Shown here piece by piece: positions 8,118 through 17,039 of a stretch of DNA of 39,111 bases. The notes under the pieces are model-generated. The model ran no database searches. It was given only the letters and a program-made list of their open reading frames with translations, and was not told the origin of the DNA. A program made the translations under genes and the position numbers. Each line of letters begins with the position of its first letter. Position 1 is the stretch's first letter. The DNA comes from Planctomycetota bacterium (GTDB taxonomy: Bacteria; Planctomycetota; Planctomycetia; Pirellulales; Lacipirellulaceae): assembly GCA_029781135.1 (NCBI GenBank), contig JAKOXH010000015.1:1-39111 (forward strand). The letters are read 5' to 3'.

Positions 8118-8852
8118 TTACGCCGGATCAGCGTTTGGATTCTTGCCGTGGAAACAACCCAACGCGCGACGACCAGCAACCGTCAGCCCCAACACGCCGC
8201 ACACCAATCCGCCAAATAGCACCGCACCCGGTTCTGGGACAGCAACGCTGTTAACAGCGCCAGTTATCTCCAAATTCGTAGATTTCACCCCAGACACGAA
8301 GTAGTCAGTTACGCGAAATGTTCCAGTATTCGCCGTCGCGCTCCCGTTCGGTGCAGTATTACCGATTTCAATGAGACGAAACTCCACAGTACCGGTCAGC
8401 CCAACCAAAGAAGAAACATCTACTGAACTATTTACAAACACACCATTAGGTTGAGTGAAACTTGCTAACGGCACCGAGAAATTATTGCCGCTGTAATACA
8501 GACCCATTGTACCTGGCCCCGTATTCGATGAGCGCGTTCCTAGGTCCACCGTCGACAGATTTACCGCAAACCCGGGGGAGACTGTGAATCCAAAGGAAAT
8601 GAATTCCGAGCTTCCCGCACCTTGTGTATTATTATCCCAGCCGGTACTAGAAAAAGAACCTCCTGCAACCGAACCAGCTAGACCACTTCCTCGAGTAAGA
8701 CTGAGGCCAGTAATATTGGTCGCGGCTGATGCTGGCGATACGCTAGATTCGTTTCCGGCAAGTGGAGCAGTGTTCCAATCAGCCACGATCATCGCTGAAA
8801 CTGAATTAACGAGCAAACTCGATATTACAGGAACAAGATAAAGGAAACGCAT
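8118..8852 (-). CDS. PEP-CTERM protein
   Basis: A secreted protein of about 244 residues beginning MRFLYLVPVISS. The signal peptide (LYLVPVISSLLVNSVSA) is followed by a Ser/Thr/Gly-rich beta domain of about 180 residues, of the kind common in PEP-CTERM and choice-of-anchor proteins. The C-terminus is a sorting signal with VAVPEPGAV, a hydrophobic helix and a basic AGRRALG stretch, then an unusually long polar tail of about 13 residues after the basic cluster. The tail and helix resemble those of the protein encoded at 9724-10557 (both have FGG, GL-V-GRRAL), suggesting a shared ancestor for the sorting segment. The binding target is unknown. Confidence 0.85.
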   Translation of the reverse strand: MRFLYLVPVISSLLVNSVSAMIVADWNTAPLAGNESSVSPASAATNITGLSLTRGSGLAGSVAGGSFSSTGWDNNTQGAGSSEFISFGFTVSPGFAVNLSTVDLGTRSSNTGPGTMGLYYSGNNFSVPLASFTQPNGVFVNSSVDVSSLVGLTGTVEFRLIEIGNTAPNGSATANTGTFRVTDYFVSGVKSTNLEITGAVNSVAVPEPGAVLFGGLVCGVLGLTVAGRRALGCFHGKNPNADPA

Positions 8853-9418
8853 TGTCAAATTCCAATTATTCAATCGTCGAAAGGCGCGATCCGCCAAATA
8901 AAGCTCCTAATCCATCCCGGATCTTCAATCATATCGTTCCACATTATCAGCGGCAGGCGCTGCGCTGTCAATATAATTTAAGGCTTTCTTATGAAAAAAC
9001 CGTCAACATCGACAGCTAATTGGTATAAGGGAAGTCGTGGGCTGGGCGGCAACGCTCGCCTGTTTTGATGCCATCTACGAAATCTGGGGGGCATTTCCCA
9101 CGCGGTTTTGCTGGCTATGTGTTGTGTGAAAACGGGGTCCATCCGGGCGGCGCGCAACGGGTGCTCCGCCGCCCAACAGCACGAAAAATGCTTGATGTGG
9201 GGGCTCATGCCACGAACTTCGGTGATCGTGCTGATAGCAACATTGCGCATAGGGACCTGAATTCGCGGCCCTGATTGCTATCCTTCCTGCACTGCAACGT
9301 CTCCTTAACGCGGGTTGCCCATGGCAAATCCCTCGATTTCGACGTCCGGTCAATCATATCAATTCTGTGTCTAGCGAAATCTCCTTGCCGGAGAGAAATC
9401 GTAAACTAAGCGCGGTTG
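8853..9418. other. Intergenic region without recognised features
   Basis: Several short open frames of 60-90 codons exist on both strands but none shows a domain, signal peptide or plausible start. The region ends at the PEP-CTERM remnant and may contain decayed coding DNA that is no longer recognisable. Confidence 0.45.
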
Positions 9419-9670
9419 CTAACGCACAATTGACTTTGTAGCGGCGGCACCGCCGAGAATTGTGCAGATGAGTAACCAGCCCGCCGCCGCTCCTGCTTCC
9501 GGCACGGCGGCGACGTCCGCATTAGCGGCGAACGAAAAATTGTCGATCGCCAGGCCGTGATCTGCGCCCGCATCGTTGATCTCAACCCAGCGGAGCCATA
9601 GCATGGTGCCCGGTTGCCACGTCAAGCTCGCAATCGTGCCACCCAGATCAGCAGCGCGACCGGCCCTGAA
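9419..9670 (-). pseudogene. C-terminal remnant of a PEP-CTERM protein gene
   Basis: The frame reads DLGGTIASLTWQPGTMLWLRW then DAGADHGLAIDNFSF, the usual end of the beta domain in planctomycete PEP-CTERM proteins. It continues into VAAVPEAGAAAGW, a hydrophobic helix and the short basic end ATKSIVR. The sorting motif is PEA instead of PEP. Nothing upstream encodes the rest: readable sequence starts right after the terminator of the next gene, with a stop codon at 9671-9673 and no signal peptide. This is best read as a deletion remnant. A short internal TTG or ATG could still give a 60-residue peptide, but it would not be exported. Confidence 0.75.
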
Positions 9671-9672
9671 TT

Positions 9673-9698
9673 AAAAAACCCGCCGAGTGTTGGCGGGT
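9673..9698 (-). terminator. Intrinsic terminator of PEP-CTERM gene
   Basis: CCCGCC and GGCGGG form a stem followed on the minus strand by six T, about 25 bases after the stop of the gene at 9724-10557. It is almost identical to the terminator at 8061-8086. Confidence 0.9.
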
Positions 9699-9723
9699 CT
9701 TCGATAGTTCAGCAAATGGCTCT

Positions 9724-10557
9724 TCAGACTGCGGCGGTGTTCGTAGCTTTGTTGTGGTGTCGCGCCAACGCCCTGCGACCGACAACTCTCAGCCCCCACA
9801 CGCTGCCAACCACTCCGCCGAACAGCAGCGCCGCCGGCTCCGGCACGGCCGCCAAACTCAAGTTGTTGGCAAACAGGTTGTACGCATTGCCGGTTACGTT
9901 GATCATCCCGACGTACAAATCGAATTTAGCTGGATTACCGGTGTACGTGCCCGACGCGGAACTCGCGATGCCACCACTACGCACTACGCTCCACGTGCCT
10001 CCACTTCCGCTCGTTTGGGTAAACGACAAGTGGAACGCAGTGTTTGCCTGGTAGGTCGTACTCAAGGTTCCGCCGCCGCTTGCCACGTCAACCACACTGT
10101 ATTTTTGGTTGCCGACACTCAAATTAAAGAGTACGGCGTCGCCACTATTTTTAAGATTGAAGCCCTTCAAACCAGTTGTATAATCGTTAACCGCCAAATC
10201 CAGCGAGAAAACTTGACCAACAGCAAGTGGCGAGCCGAACGATCGCCGCGCAATCGCGAAGTCATTCGCGCCATTCGCATACATCTGAAACGAAAGGCCG
10301 CTCGAATTGATGTCGGCACCGGGACCTGCGCCACCTCCCGACAAGCTTGACGAATCTCCTCGAAGATAACCACCGCTCGTTGGTGTTAATGACCAACCGT
10401 TAAACGCACCATCTCCCGTGATGAATCCATCATCCAGGTTCTCCCAGCCGTCGCTATAAGCATCGGCGCTCGCGTTGTCGGTACCCACCAGCGAAGCAAA
10501 ACCTTCGGACGTGCATAGGAACACCAACAACAAGAGGAATGAAATACCCGTCTTCAT
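9724..10557 (-). CDS. PEP-CTERM protein
   Basis: A secreted protein of about 277 residues starting MKTGISFLLLLVF, with GAGGCAGG at a good distance upstream. The signal peptide (ISFLLLLVFLCTSEGFA) leads to a beta-sandwich-like domain rich in Gly, Ser and Asn, with SDGWENLDDGFITGDGAF and NDFAIARRSFGS. The C-terminus has NNLSLAAVPEPAAL, a hydrophobic helix and VVGRRALARHH, a PEP-CTERM signal. The long sorting tail matches that of the protein at 8118-8852, and both genes carry near-identical terminators, which points to duplication or gene conversion of their 3' ends. The upstream extension in the same frame to 10680 is not supported by a signal peptide. Confidence 0.85.
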   Translation of the reverse strand: MKTGISFLLLLVFLCTSEGFASLVGTDNASADAYSDGWENLDDGFITGDGAFNGWSLTPTSGGYLRGDSSSLSGGGAGPGADINSSGLSFQMYANGANDFAIARRSFGSPLAVGQVFSLDLAVNDYTTGLKGFNLKNSGDAVLFNLSVGNQKYSVVDVASGGGTLSTTYQANTAFHLSFTQTSGSGGTWSVVRSGGIASSASGTYTGNPAKFDLYVGMINVTGNAYNLFANNLSLAAVPEPAALLFGGVVGSVWGLRVVGRRALARHHNKATNTAAV

Positions 10558-10787
10558 TGAACGGCCTGCCTCGCAACAAGAAAACTCGCGTAAGACTGCC
10601 CCAGCTAATTCCAACCAACAGCAGGGGAATTCACAGTTCTTCGAGATGCGAGAATAGGCAGGCGCGCCGCGGGCAGTCAAGAGTTTTCGGAAATTTCTTT
10701 GCGAAATCGCTTCCGAAAGGTGTCAGGCCGCCCCCCAAACTAGTGCTTTGGCTCGATTAGAATCACTGATTGAACCTGGGGAGACTT

Positions 10788-10874
10788 GTGGGAGGGGTCT
10801 CCGACCCCGAGAAGCGTTGCACTTCGAACCGTTCTCGAAATTCGCGCGACATCGGCGTCGGAGACGCCTCCCAC
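10788..10874. repeat. 88-base palindromic repeat, copy 2
   Basis: GTGGGAGGGGTCTCCGA at one end and TCGGAGACGCCTCCCAC at the other form long inverted arms. The element is the reversed counterpart of the one at 7797-7886, with the core also conserved. Confidence 0.8.
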
Positions 10875-10902
10875 ATCGTGTCGCTAGATTGAAAAACGGA
10901 TC

Positions 10903-11026
10903 GGCCCGGCTGTGTAGAAAACATATAGCCGACCCGTTTCGCGTCGGCGAAACGATGCGGAAAACTCGATGATGGAAACGGCTTGCACTTCCGGCCCAGA
11001 AGGCCGGGCTATGTTTTCTACCGAGC
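10903..11026. repeat. Inverted-repeat element with TAGAAAACATA arms
   Basis: The left arm contains GGCCCGGCTGTGTAGAAAAC and the right arm the approximate inverse GGCCGGGCTATGTTTTCTAC, about 125 bases end to end. Inside is a perfect small hairpin, CGTTTCG/CGAAACG at 10935-10954. The element lies just downstream of the TPR gene stop. No second copy was seen in the window. Confidence 0.55.
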
Positions 11027-11073
11027 CAATCCGCCCGGTTAGGTTGATGAAGCCGTAGCCGTCCTGGCCGGCT

Positions 11074-13086
11074 TCAGCGCGAGTTGGCCTGCTGCCGGTG
11101 AACGGCCGCCAGTTGCCGATTGCCAACGGCCTCGTAAGCCGTGGCCAGCGCTTCGTGAATGGCCGACCCCCGAGGAATGCCGTTGACGGCGAATTCCAAG
11201 TCGTCGATCGCTTCCTGCCATCGGCGCAACTTCACAAGAATCTGCCCGCGCGTTTCGCGAAAATGAAAGTTGCTCGCGTCCGACTGGACGGCGAACGTCG
11301 CGGCGGCGAGCGCGCGTTGCAGGTCGCCGTTCCGCTTGAGCAACACGTAAGCTAGGTTGTTTCTAGCCACTGCATTATTTGGCATTTGGCGGACGACTTG
11401 CTCCAAGAGCGTTTCGGCCGGGGCCCAGTCCTCCTCGGCCGCCGCCGTCGTGCCGAGCACGTCGGCCAAAGCCGGCGGCAAGTCGTGCGCCTGAACGAGT
11501 TGGTCAAATGCCTGCTTCAAGCTCGGGTTGACCGACCGTTTGCGATACAGCTCGGAGACTTGTTTTCGGACTTCCGGGGACGTGTCAACCGCCGGGAATC
11601 CCTGGCGAATATCGGCCGCCAATTGATCTGGATTTGCGCTCGCGTCATCGAGCGATTGTGCTAGCCGCTGAACGCGCAGCCGGCTTAACATCGCTCGCGC
11701 ATCTTGATTGGCCGGGTCGACTTTCAACCATTCCTCCGCAATCGTTTGCATGCGGCCGTAGCGCGCGAGGATATCCTCCGCCACGCACCAGGCCTGGTAG
11801 TCGTCGGCAGTCAAGCTCTTGCCTTTGCGTTTCGACTGCTCCATGAAGTCTTCGACGAGTGTCGCGTCCTTACGGGCATCGTCCTCGTGCGTCAGTAATA
11901 CGTCGAGTCGCATGCGTTCGATGGCGGCCGAGGGATGCGTATGGACTAACGGGGCCAGGAGATCGGCCGCCTCGGCCGGCTTGTCGCAGCGCGTTAGCCA
12001 AAACGCGCGCAACAAGTCAATATCCGGCCCCTTGGCGCCCAGACTGGCCAATTGCCGGAAATGGGCATCCACCAGCGCATTTCCCTTCTCGCCGGGAATT
12101 TTGACGTGATCCAACAGAATCTGTTGGATGATCCAGCAATGCGCATTGGCGTAGCCGGGATGGTCGACCGGGGCGATCGTGCACATGCGTTGGTAGGCAT
12201 CGTCGATCTGGCCGTCGCGCGCCTGGGATAGCGCCGTATAGAACGTCGTCGCATCGGTATTCACGCCGAGCTGAGCCAACTTTCTCTCAAAGAGCTGCAT
12301 GCGGTCGAACGTTTTCGCTTCGCGGGCCGTGGCGACAGCAGCCCGGTACTGGTTGGCAATTCGCCCTCTTCCCCAGATTGCGTTCTGCGCGAGCACCCAC
12401 CCCGCGGGCACGAGCACCAGCAATAACGGAATTCCCCAAATCAGTTGCCTCCGGTCCCGCGTTACAAACCAGGACCAGAAGAATCCAACCAAGGCGGCAA
12501 ACGGATACCACAACGGCCGCGTCCAATGAATTAGCCGCACAATGAACGAATCCAAGTTCAATAACTCGGCGCCCCACAGAAAGACATGGATCAGCCGGAA
12601 GAGAAGATACCCGGTAGCCACAAATGGAGCGGCGACAAGTGTGCGCAGCAGCCGCGCTACGCCCGAGGACTCGGCCAACCTGCGCTGGCGCTGCTGCCAC
12701 CACGACGCGATTTGCCATTGGAGCTGGGCAAATCCGAACAGATGGTCTTCGGCCACTTCGGCCGCCCCAAACAATGCACGCATTGTTTTGAAAAACAGCG
12801 CTTCCATCGGCCAGATAAGATAGTCGCGAATGAGTGCGAGAAACCGGCCACCCAGGAACCACAACCAGCGCAACGGCGCGAGCAGCACATAGAGCACGCG
12901 CGATAAGAAGAAGTCGGCATTTTCAACCTGCTCGACGCCGCCCAGGACAAGGCGGAGGAAGAAACTCAAGCAGAACTCGAAAGGCCAAACCGCGAGCGCC
13001 CCAATTCGGGAAATGAATGCCGCTATGCGCGCAACGAGTTGCTGAAAACGCGCTTGCCACGGCATTCTCTCCGGATAATCGTCCAT
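11074..13086 (-). CDS. Membrane-anchored TPR protein, paralogue 1
   Basis: A protein of about 670 residues starting MDDYPERMPWQ. The N-terminal 200 residues hold several amphipathic or membrane stretches and end in a conserved membrane segment (WTRPLWYPFAALVGFFWSW, then GIPLLLVLVPAGWVL). The remaining 430 residues are helical tetratricopeptide-like repeats, clearest near the end (NNAVARNNLAYVLLK; FHFRETRGQILVKL; AIHEALATAYEAVGN). It closely parallels the protein encoded at 15033-16823 over the membrane segment and all repeats, so the two arose by duplication. They flank a TIGR03790 gene, and all three lie beside the exosortase. TPR domains bind proteins, so a scaffold role in an envelope complex is plausible. 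The upstream extension to 13233 is arginine-rich and unlikely to be translated. Confidence 0.82.
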   Translation of the reverse strand: MDDYPERMPWQARFQQLVARIAAFISRIGALAVWPFEFCLSFFLRLVLGGVEQVENADFFLSRVLYVLLAPLRWLWFLGGRFLALIRDYLIWPMEALFFKTMRALFGAAEVAEDHLFGFAQLQWQIASWWQQRQRRLAESSGVARLLRTLVAAPFVATGYLLFRLIHVFLWGAELLNLDSFIVRLIHWTRPLWYPFAALVGFFWSWFVTRDRRQLIWGIPLLLVLVPAGWVLAQNAIWGRGRIANQYRAAVATAREAKTFDRMQLFERKLAQLGVNTDATTFYTALSQARDGQIDDAYQRMCTIAPVDHPGYANAHCWIIQQILLDHVKIPGEKGNALVDAHFRQLASLGAKGPDIDLLRAFWLTRCDKPAEAADLLAPLVHTHPSAAIERMRLDVLLTHEDDARKDATLVEDFMEQSKRKGKSLTADDYQAWCVAEDILARYGRMQTIAEEWLKVDPANQDARAMLSRLRVQRLAQSLDDASANPDQLAADIRQGFPAVDTSPEVRKQVSELYRKRSVNPSLKQAFDQLVQAHDLPPALADVLGTTAAAEEDWAPAETLLEQVVRQMPNNAVARNNLAYVLLKRNGDLQRALAAATFAVQSDASNFHFRETRGQILVKLRRWQEAIDDLEFAVNGIPRGSAIHEALATAYEAVGNRQLAAVHRQQANSR

Positions 13087-13141
13087 CCGTCCATTGGCCG
13101 CGTGCCGCCCGCCAACCGAGCGCAGCCGCGCCAGCAGAAAA

Positions 13142-14965
13142 TTACTTTGATGCGGGCTGGGGGTTCGTGACCGCCGGAGCCGGCGGCGCTGCGGGTTTTG
13201 TGGGAGCCGCTGACGGCGGTGACGAGGCACCACTCGCGACGGCGGCCCGATATTTGAACGGCCGATACAACGGATCGCCGATCAACGTCATCATCCAGCT
13301 ATTGAACGGCTGCGTCAGATAGTAGCACTCGACGAGCGTCCGATCGCCCCGCAGCAACACGGCAAAGAACTCGTCCGGCCGCGGAAACGCGGCCAGGTAG
13401 GGCTCGTACACGGGCCCAATCGTGGCACACACGCCATCCTCGAGCATCTTCTTGCACCAGACTTCACTCTTGGGATCGCGCAGCGTGGCGGCCTCGGCGC
13501 TGGCCAAATGATACGCCACCGCGCCCGGCACCCAGTCGAACGCATCCACATATTTGGCCAGACTGTACCAGCCGCAATACAAGGCCGCATGGGGACATTC
13601 GCCGGCCTGAAACAGCTTGGGAGTGTTTTCGAGTACAACTTTGAGGTCGGTCTGCGACTCGATGCCCCGCGCCGTGACGAGCAGGCTGTGATCGTAATCT
13701 TCGTAGCTGCCGACCGCTGGCGGTGCTTGCTCGACCTTGGCCAGTCCGCGGGCATCAATGTAGACGTTCCCGCGCAGCCCCTTCTGCTCGACCTCGATGG
13801 CCGTATCGATGAGCCCCTTGGCCAAGCGAAGCGTCGGCGCATCGATGCGCGCGACCATGAGCGTGGGGAAGAAAACGGGCAACTGCGAGTTGGCATATCC
13901 CGGCCGCAAGTAATTGGGTTGCCACCGCAAAAGCTGATAATCATCCTGCCAGAGCACTAACGACAGTTCGCTATCGAAACTGGCACCCGTTTCATTCCTT
14001 TTCGCCGTCTGAAGTTCCTGGTCGAGCCACTGCACGCTGCCCAACAAGCCTTGCGCTCGCTCGATAATGGCCAAAATGAGCGCATCGCGCTCCATGGAAA
14101 GCGGCATTTGTTCCAACACCGCGCGGTCGTCGAGCTGCGCCATGAGGCGGCCGCGGAGCACATCGAATTCCGACTTGATTTGCTCTTTATTGGCGTCGCC
14201 CGTCGTCAAACGCTGATTGAGCGCCGGCAACAACACGTTGATACCACCAGCGGCCGTCGCCAACTGCTGCACTTGCGTTTGCAGACGCAGGCGCTCGTCG
14301 CCCTCGGGAAGTGCGGCTACCCGCTGTTGTGCTCGTTGGAGTGCCGCCTCCAATCTCTTCTGTAATTCCGCGAACCCCGACTCCGTCTTCGGGTCCGTTG
14401 GGGCGGCCGCATCGCCTGTCGCAGAATTCTTCGTGCGCTCATCGGCGGCCCGTTGATCGCTATTGGAAGTTGGTGCCGTAGTCGCCGGCGTTTTCCCAGC
14501 ATCCCCACTGGGAGCGAGACGATCGAATGCCGTGACAACCTCCGCCAACAGTTGCTGGCGATGATCGCGTTCCGCGGCCAAGAAGTTCACATACCGTATG
14601 GAACTGGCCGTGGGGGCGGCCGGGCTGATCTTGAGCGGCACTCCCCACACCGTGACCAGGCATTTGAGCTTGCGCTGGGGATCGTGCTCGGCCAGCCATT
14701 GGCGAATCGCCGGCCGGATTTTGGCCTCCCATACCGGCCGCGGACAAACTTCTTCCTGCGGCATAACGACCATACACAAATGCTCCGCCGGTATCCCCCG
14801 CATGCGAAGATAGTATTTCGCCAGCCCCTCCGACTCGCGATTGCCGCTGGCAGCGACCACCGCCACCTCCTGCGGAGTGAGATCCGCACAACACGGCGCC
14901 ACGATCGTCAGCTGCAGAATGAAAACTACCAGCCGCGTCAACGGGGCGAATCGATCAACTATCAC
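13142..14965 (-). CDS. TIGR03790-family protein of unknown function
   Basis: The exported protein has a signal peptide (LTRLVVFILQLTIVAPCCA) and then the TIGR03790 signature region: LTPQEVAVVAASGN, LAKYYLRMRGIPAEHLCMVVMP, IRPAIRQWLAEH and CLVTVWGVPLKI. A long helical, probably coiled-coil insertion lies at about residues 115-260 and is rich in Glu, Gln and Ala. The family-like part resumes at SFDSELSLVLWQDDY, followed by VYIDARGL, GWYSLAKYVDAFDWVPGAVAYHLAS and IGPVYEPYLAAFPRPDEFF, and ends with a Pro/Ala-rich tail. The biochemical role of the family is not known. The GTG start is chosen because GAAAG lies a suitable distance upstream and it leads straight into the signal peptide; the frame stays open to 15145. 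It sits between two paralogous TPR genes. Confidence 0.8.
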   Translation of the reverse strand: MIVDRFAPLTRLVVFILQLTIVAPCCADLTPQEVAVVAASGNRESEGLAKYYLRMRGIPAEHLCMVVMPQEEVCPRPVWEAKIRPAIRQWLAEHDPQRKLKCLVTVWGVPLKISPAAPTASSIRYVNFLAAERDHRQQLLAEVVTAFDRLAPSGDAGKTPATTAPTSNSDQRAADERTKNSATGDAAAPTDPKTESGFAELQKRLEAALQRAQQRVAALPEGDERLRLQTQVQQLATAAGGINVLLPALNQRLTTGDANKEQIKSEFDVLRGRLMAQLDDRAVLEQMPLSMERDALILAIIERAQGLLGSVQWLDQELQTAKRNETGASFDSELSLVLWQDDYQLLRWQPNYLRPGYANSQLPVFFPTLMVARIDAPTLRLAKGLIDTAIEVEQKGLRGNVYIDARGLAKVEQAPPAVGSYEDYDHSLLVTARGIESQTDLKVVLENTPKLFQAGECPHAALYCGWYSLAKYVDAFDWVPGAVAYHLASAEAATLRDPKSEVWCKKMLEDGVCATIGPVYEPYLAAFPRPDEFFAVLLRGDRTLVECYYLTQPFNSWMMTLIGDPLYRPFKYRAAVASGASSPPSAAPTKPAAPPAPAVTNPQPASK

Positions 14966-15032
14966 TTCAGTCGCTTTCGAAAGGAACCAAGAATCGAGGA
15001 AATCACCACGGGACCGCACGCGCTCGACCAAC

Positions 15033-16823
15033 TCATTGTGCTTGGTCTCGGTGCTGGGCGGCAAGCTCCTTGTTCCCCAGCTCTTCGTAGGCCAGGGCCA
15101 AAGAACGGTGAACGGCCGCTGCCTCCGGCATGCCGTTGAGCGCAAATTCCAAATCGCTCACCGCTTCCTGCGGACGCTTCAAACGCAGCAGGATCTGGCC
15201 GCGCGTCTCGCGGAACCGGTAGTCGGCGGCCGCCAGCGTTACGGCACGATTCGCGGCAACCAGCGCTTCGTCGAGCACTTTGGGGTCACCTTTCTGTAAC
15301 AGGATACAAGCCAGGTTGTTCCAGGCGATCGCGTCTCGATCGTCCTTCACAATGGCTTGGCGCATCCATGCTTCCGCCTGGGCCCATTCCCCTTCGACGC
15401 CGGCCACCGTCCCCAAGACCTCCGCCAGCGAGGCCGACAAGTTGCTCGAATTCGCGAGTTCGTTAAATGCGTCGCGGAGAACCCTGGACAACGATCGTTG
15501 GCGATAGAGCGCCGCCACGCGAAGTTTGACGTCCTCCGGAATTTCGGTGAGCGCAAAGGCATCTTGCAGACGAGTGGCCAATAGTTTGGCATCCGGCTGC
15601 GCCGATTGCAGGTTCACGTCGAAATCGGCGAGATAGATTGTCGCCATGCCCTTGCGGGCTTCGACATTGTGCGGATCAACTTCCATCCAATCGACCACAA
15701 CAGCTCGATAGCGATTCAGATCATTGAGAAACTTCTCGGCGTTGGCCCAGCACTGGTAGTCACCGGCTTTGAGCGCATTGCCATTTCGCCGCTGGCGCGC
15801 CAGTTGCTCCCGAACGGCAAGTGCGTCGCGGCGGGCATCGTCGCGACGTTGCAGTTGGAGATCAATCTGAAATCGTTCGATGGCCGCCAACGGCACTTCG
15901 TCGACGAGCGGCGCGAATACTTCGGCCGCTTCACGCAGCTTCTTTCCTTGCACGAGCGAAAGTCCTCGCAAAATGGTTATTTGGCGCCCCCGCACCCCCA
16001 ATTTGGACAGCGCGCTCAGATGCTGCTCGACGAGCCGTTGCGATTCGTCCGCGGGCACCCCCAGCTTCTGCGTCAACAAATGCTCGACGATCCAGAGATG
16101 GGCCGGCGGGTAGCCCACGTCCTCGCCCGCAAGCCGCTGGGCTCGCTCATACGCTGCGTTGAGTTGGCCGTCGCGCTCGAGCGTCAGAACGGAATTGAAC
16201 TCCGTTCGCCGGGTATCCACGCCCAGTTGCGCGAGCTTCCGCTCGAAGAGCGCCATGCGGGCATAATCTTTCGCGGCGCGTGCGTCCGCAATCGCCGCTT
16301 CGTAGTTGGCGGCAACCCCCGATCGACCTCCGAACACAAACCAGCCCGCCAGCACCGGCAGCGGAAGCAACAAAACAAACAAAGGAACTCCCCACCACAG
16401 CCGCCTCAACTTGCGCGTTTGCCACCAGGCCGCCACGAACCCTGCAAAGGCCGCCAGCGGATACCACAGGGGCCGTGTCAGTTGTGCGAAGCGAATGAAG
16501 AAACGATCAATAAACAGTGCTTCCGCCACCCCTACGAATGCCTCGCGGATGCGTTTCGCCGCGCGGCGGATGGGCTTGCCGATCGCCTCCAGCCGCCGAG
16601 GCGACACCAGCAAGGCGAGAATGCGTCGCGGCAGGCGCGCGACAAACTTAATCGGTCGCAGCAGGACTTGGCCGACATCGAGCGCGCGGGTTTCGGCCTT
16701 GTTGAGCGTGTCCGCGAACGTGGAGACTCTCTCCACGGATCGCTCGGAGAATGCTTCGACGGGCGCGGCCAGCCGCTTGCCGAAGCGGAGCAGCCGCTCG
16801 TACAGCTCTCCCGGAATCCGCAT
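15033..16823 (-). CDS. Membrane-anchored TPR protein, paralogue 2
   Basis: A protein of about 596 residues from MRIPGELYERLL; a GTG 14 codons upstream (16865) is the alternative start. The N-terminal 90 residues are basic and helical, followed by the conserved membrane segment (LTRPLWYPLAAFAGFVAAW; LFVLLLPLPVLAGWFVF). TPR-like repeats fill the rest: ALFERKLAQLGVDTRRTEF, AIAWNNLACILLQKG, YRFRETRGQILLRL and AVHRSLALAYEELGN. It matches the TPR protein at 11074-13086 in order and spacing, mainly lacking part of its N-terminal extension. The same strand and close spacing to the TIGR03790 gene suggest one transcript. It may act as an envelope scaffold for the exosortase or export machinery, which is inference from context. 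Confidence 0.83.
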   Translation of the reverse strand: MRIPGELYERLLRFGKRLAAPVEAFSERSVERVSTFADTLNKAETRALDVGQVLLRPIKFVARLPRRILALLVSPRRLEAIGKPIRRAAKRIREAFVGVAEALFIDRFFIRFAQLTRPLWYPLAAFAGFVAAWWQTRKLRRLWWGVPLFVLLLPLPVLAGWFVFGGRSGVAANYEAAIADARAAKDYARMALFERKLAQLGVDTRRTEFNSVLTLERDGQLNAAYERAQRLAGEDVGYPPAHLWIVEHLLTQKLGVPADESQRLVEQHLSALSKLGVRGRQITILRGLSLVQGKKLREAAEVFAPLVDEVPLAAIERFQIDLQLQRRDDARRDALAVREQLARQRRNGNALKAGDYQCWANAEKFLNDLNRYRAVVVDWMEVDPHNVEARKGMATIYLADFDVNLQSAQPDAKLLATRLQDAFALTEIPEDVKLRVAALYRQRSLSRVLRDAFNELANSSNLSASLAEVLGTVAGVEGEWAQAEAWMRQAIVKDDRDAIAWNNLACILLQKGDPKVLDEALVAANRAVTLAAADYRFRETRGQILLRLKRPQEAVSDLEFALNGMPEAAAVHRSLALAYEELGNKELAAQHRDQAQ

Positions 16824-16960
16824 TACGCGGCGCCAAAAACGTCGGCTCTTCGATCTAAACGACACAGTCGCGGCTACCTGGAATCATGACAGATTCATTT
16901 CAATTCAGACGTCCAAGCAGGTCGGCAAAAGTTTTGCGAAACTTCGATTCCCCGGGAGCC

Positions 16961-17039
16961 GGGGACTGTCCCAATTTTGCGCAGTCTTCGGAGCAAAATG
17001 GGACTGTCCCCCTTCTCCGAGACCGTTCGGGGATGGGCT
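16961..17039. repeat. GGGGACTGTCCC-type palindromic repeat, copy 1
   Basis: GGGGACTGTCCCAATTTTGC pairs with GCAAAATGGGACTGTCCCC around a short loop, followed by CCGAGACCGTTCGGGGATGGGCTCT. A related copy lies inside the acyltransferase gene at 24725-24830. It lies directly after the exosortase stop codon and could act as a structured transcript end. Confidence 0.75.

Larger units (their letters stand above)
10558..11073. other. Intergenic region with two palindromic elements
   Basis: About 515 bases between a TPR protein gene and a PEP-CTERM gene. It contains the second 88-base palindromic repeat (10788-10874) and another inverted-repeat element (10903-11026). The promoter of the PEP-CTERM gene should lie just above 10557. 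No gene was recognised. Confidence 0.55.

Noticed and set aside
8978..9353. Short open frames between two PEP-CTERM loci
   Set aside because: Low-complexity Arg/Pro-rich translations without similarity to a known family.
15606..16889. A 427-codon open frame on the plus strand
   Set aside because: It is antisense to the second TPR protein and shows no domain or start signal.
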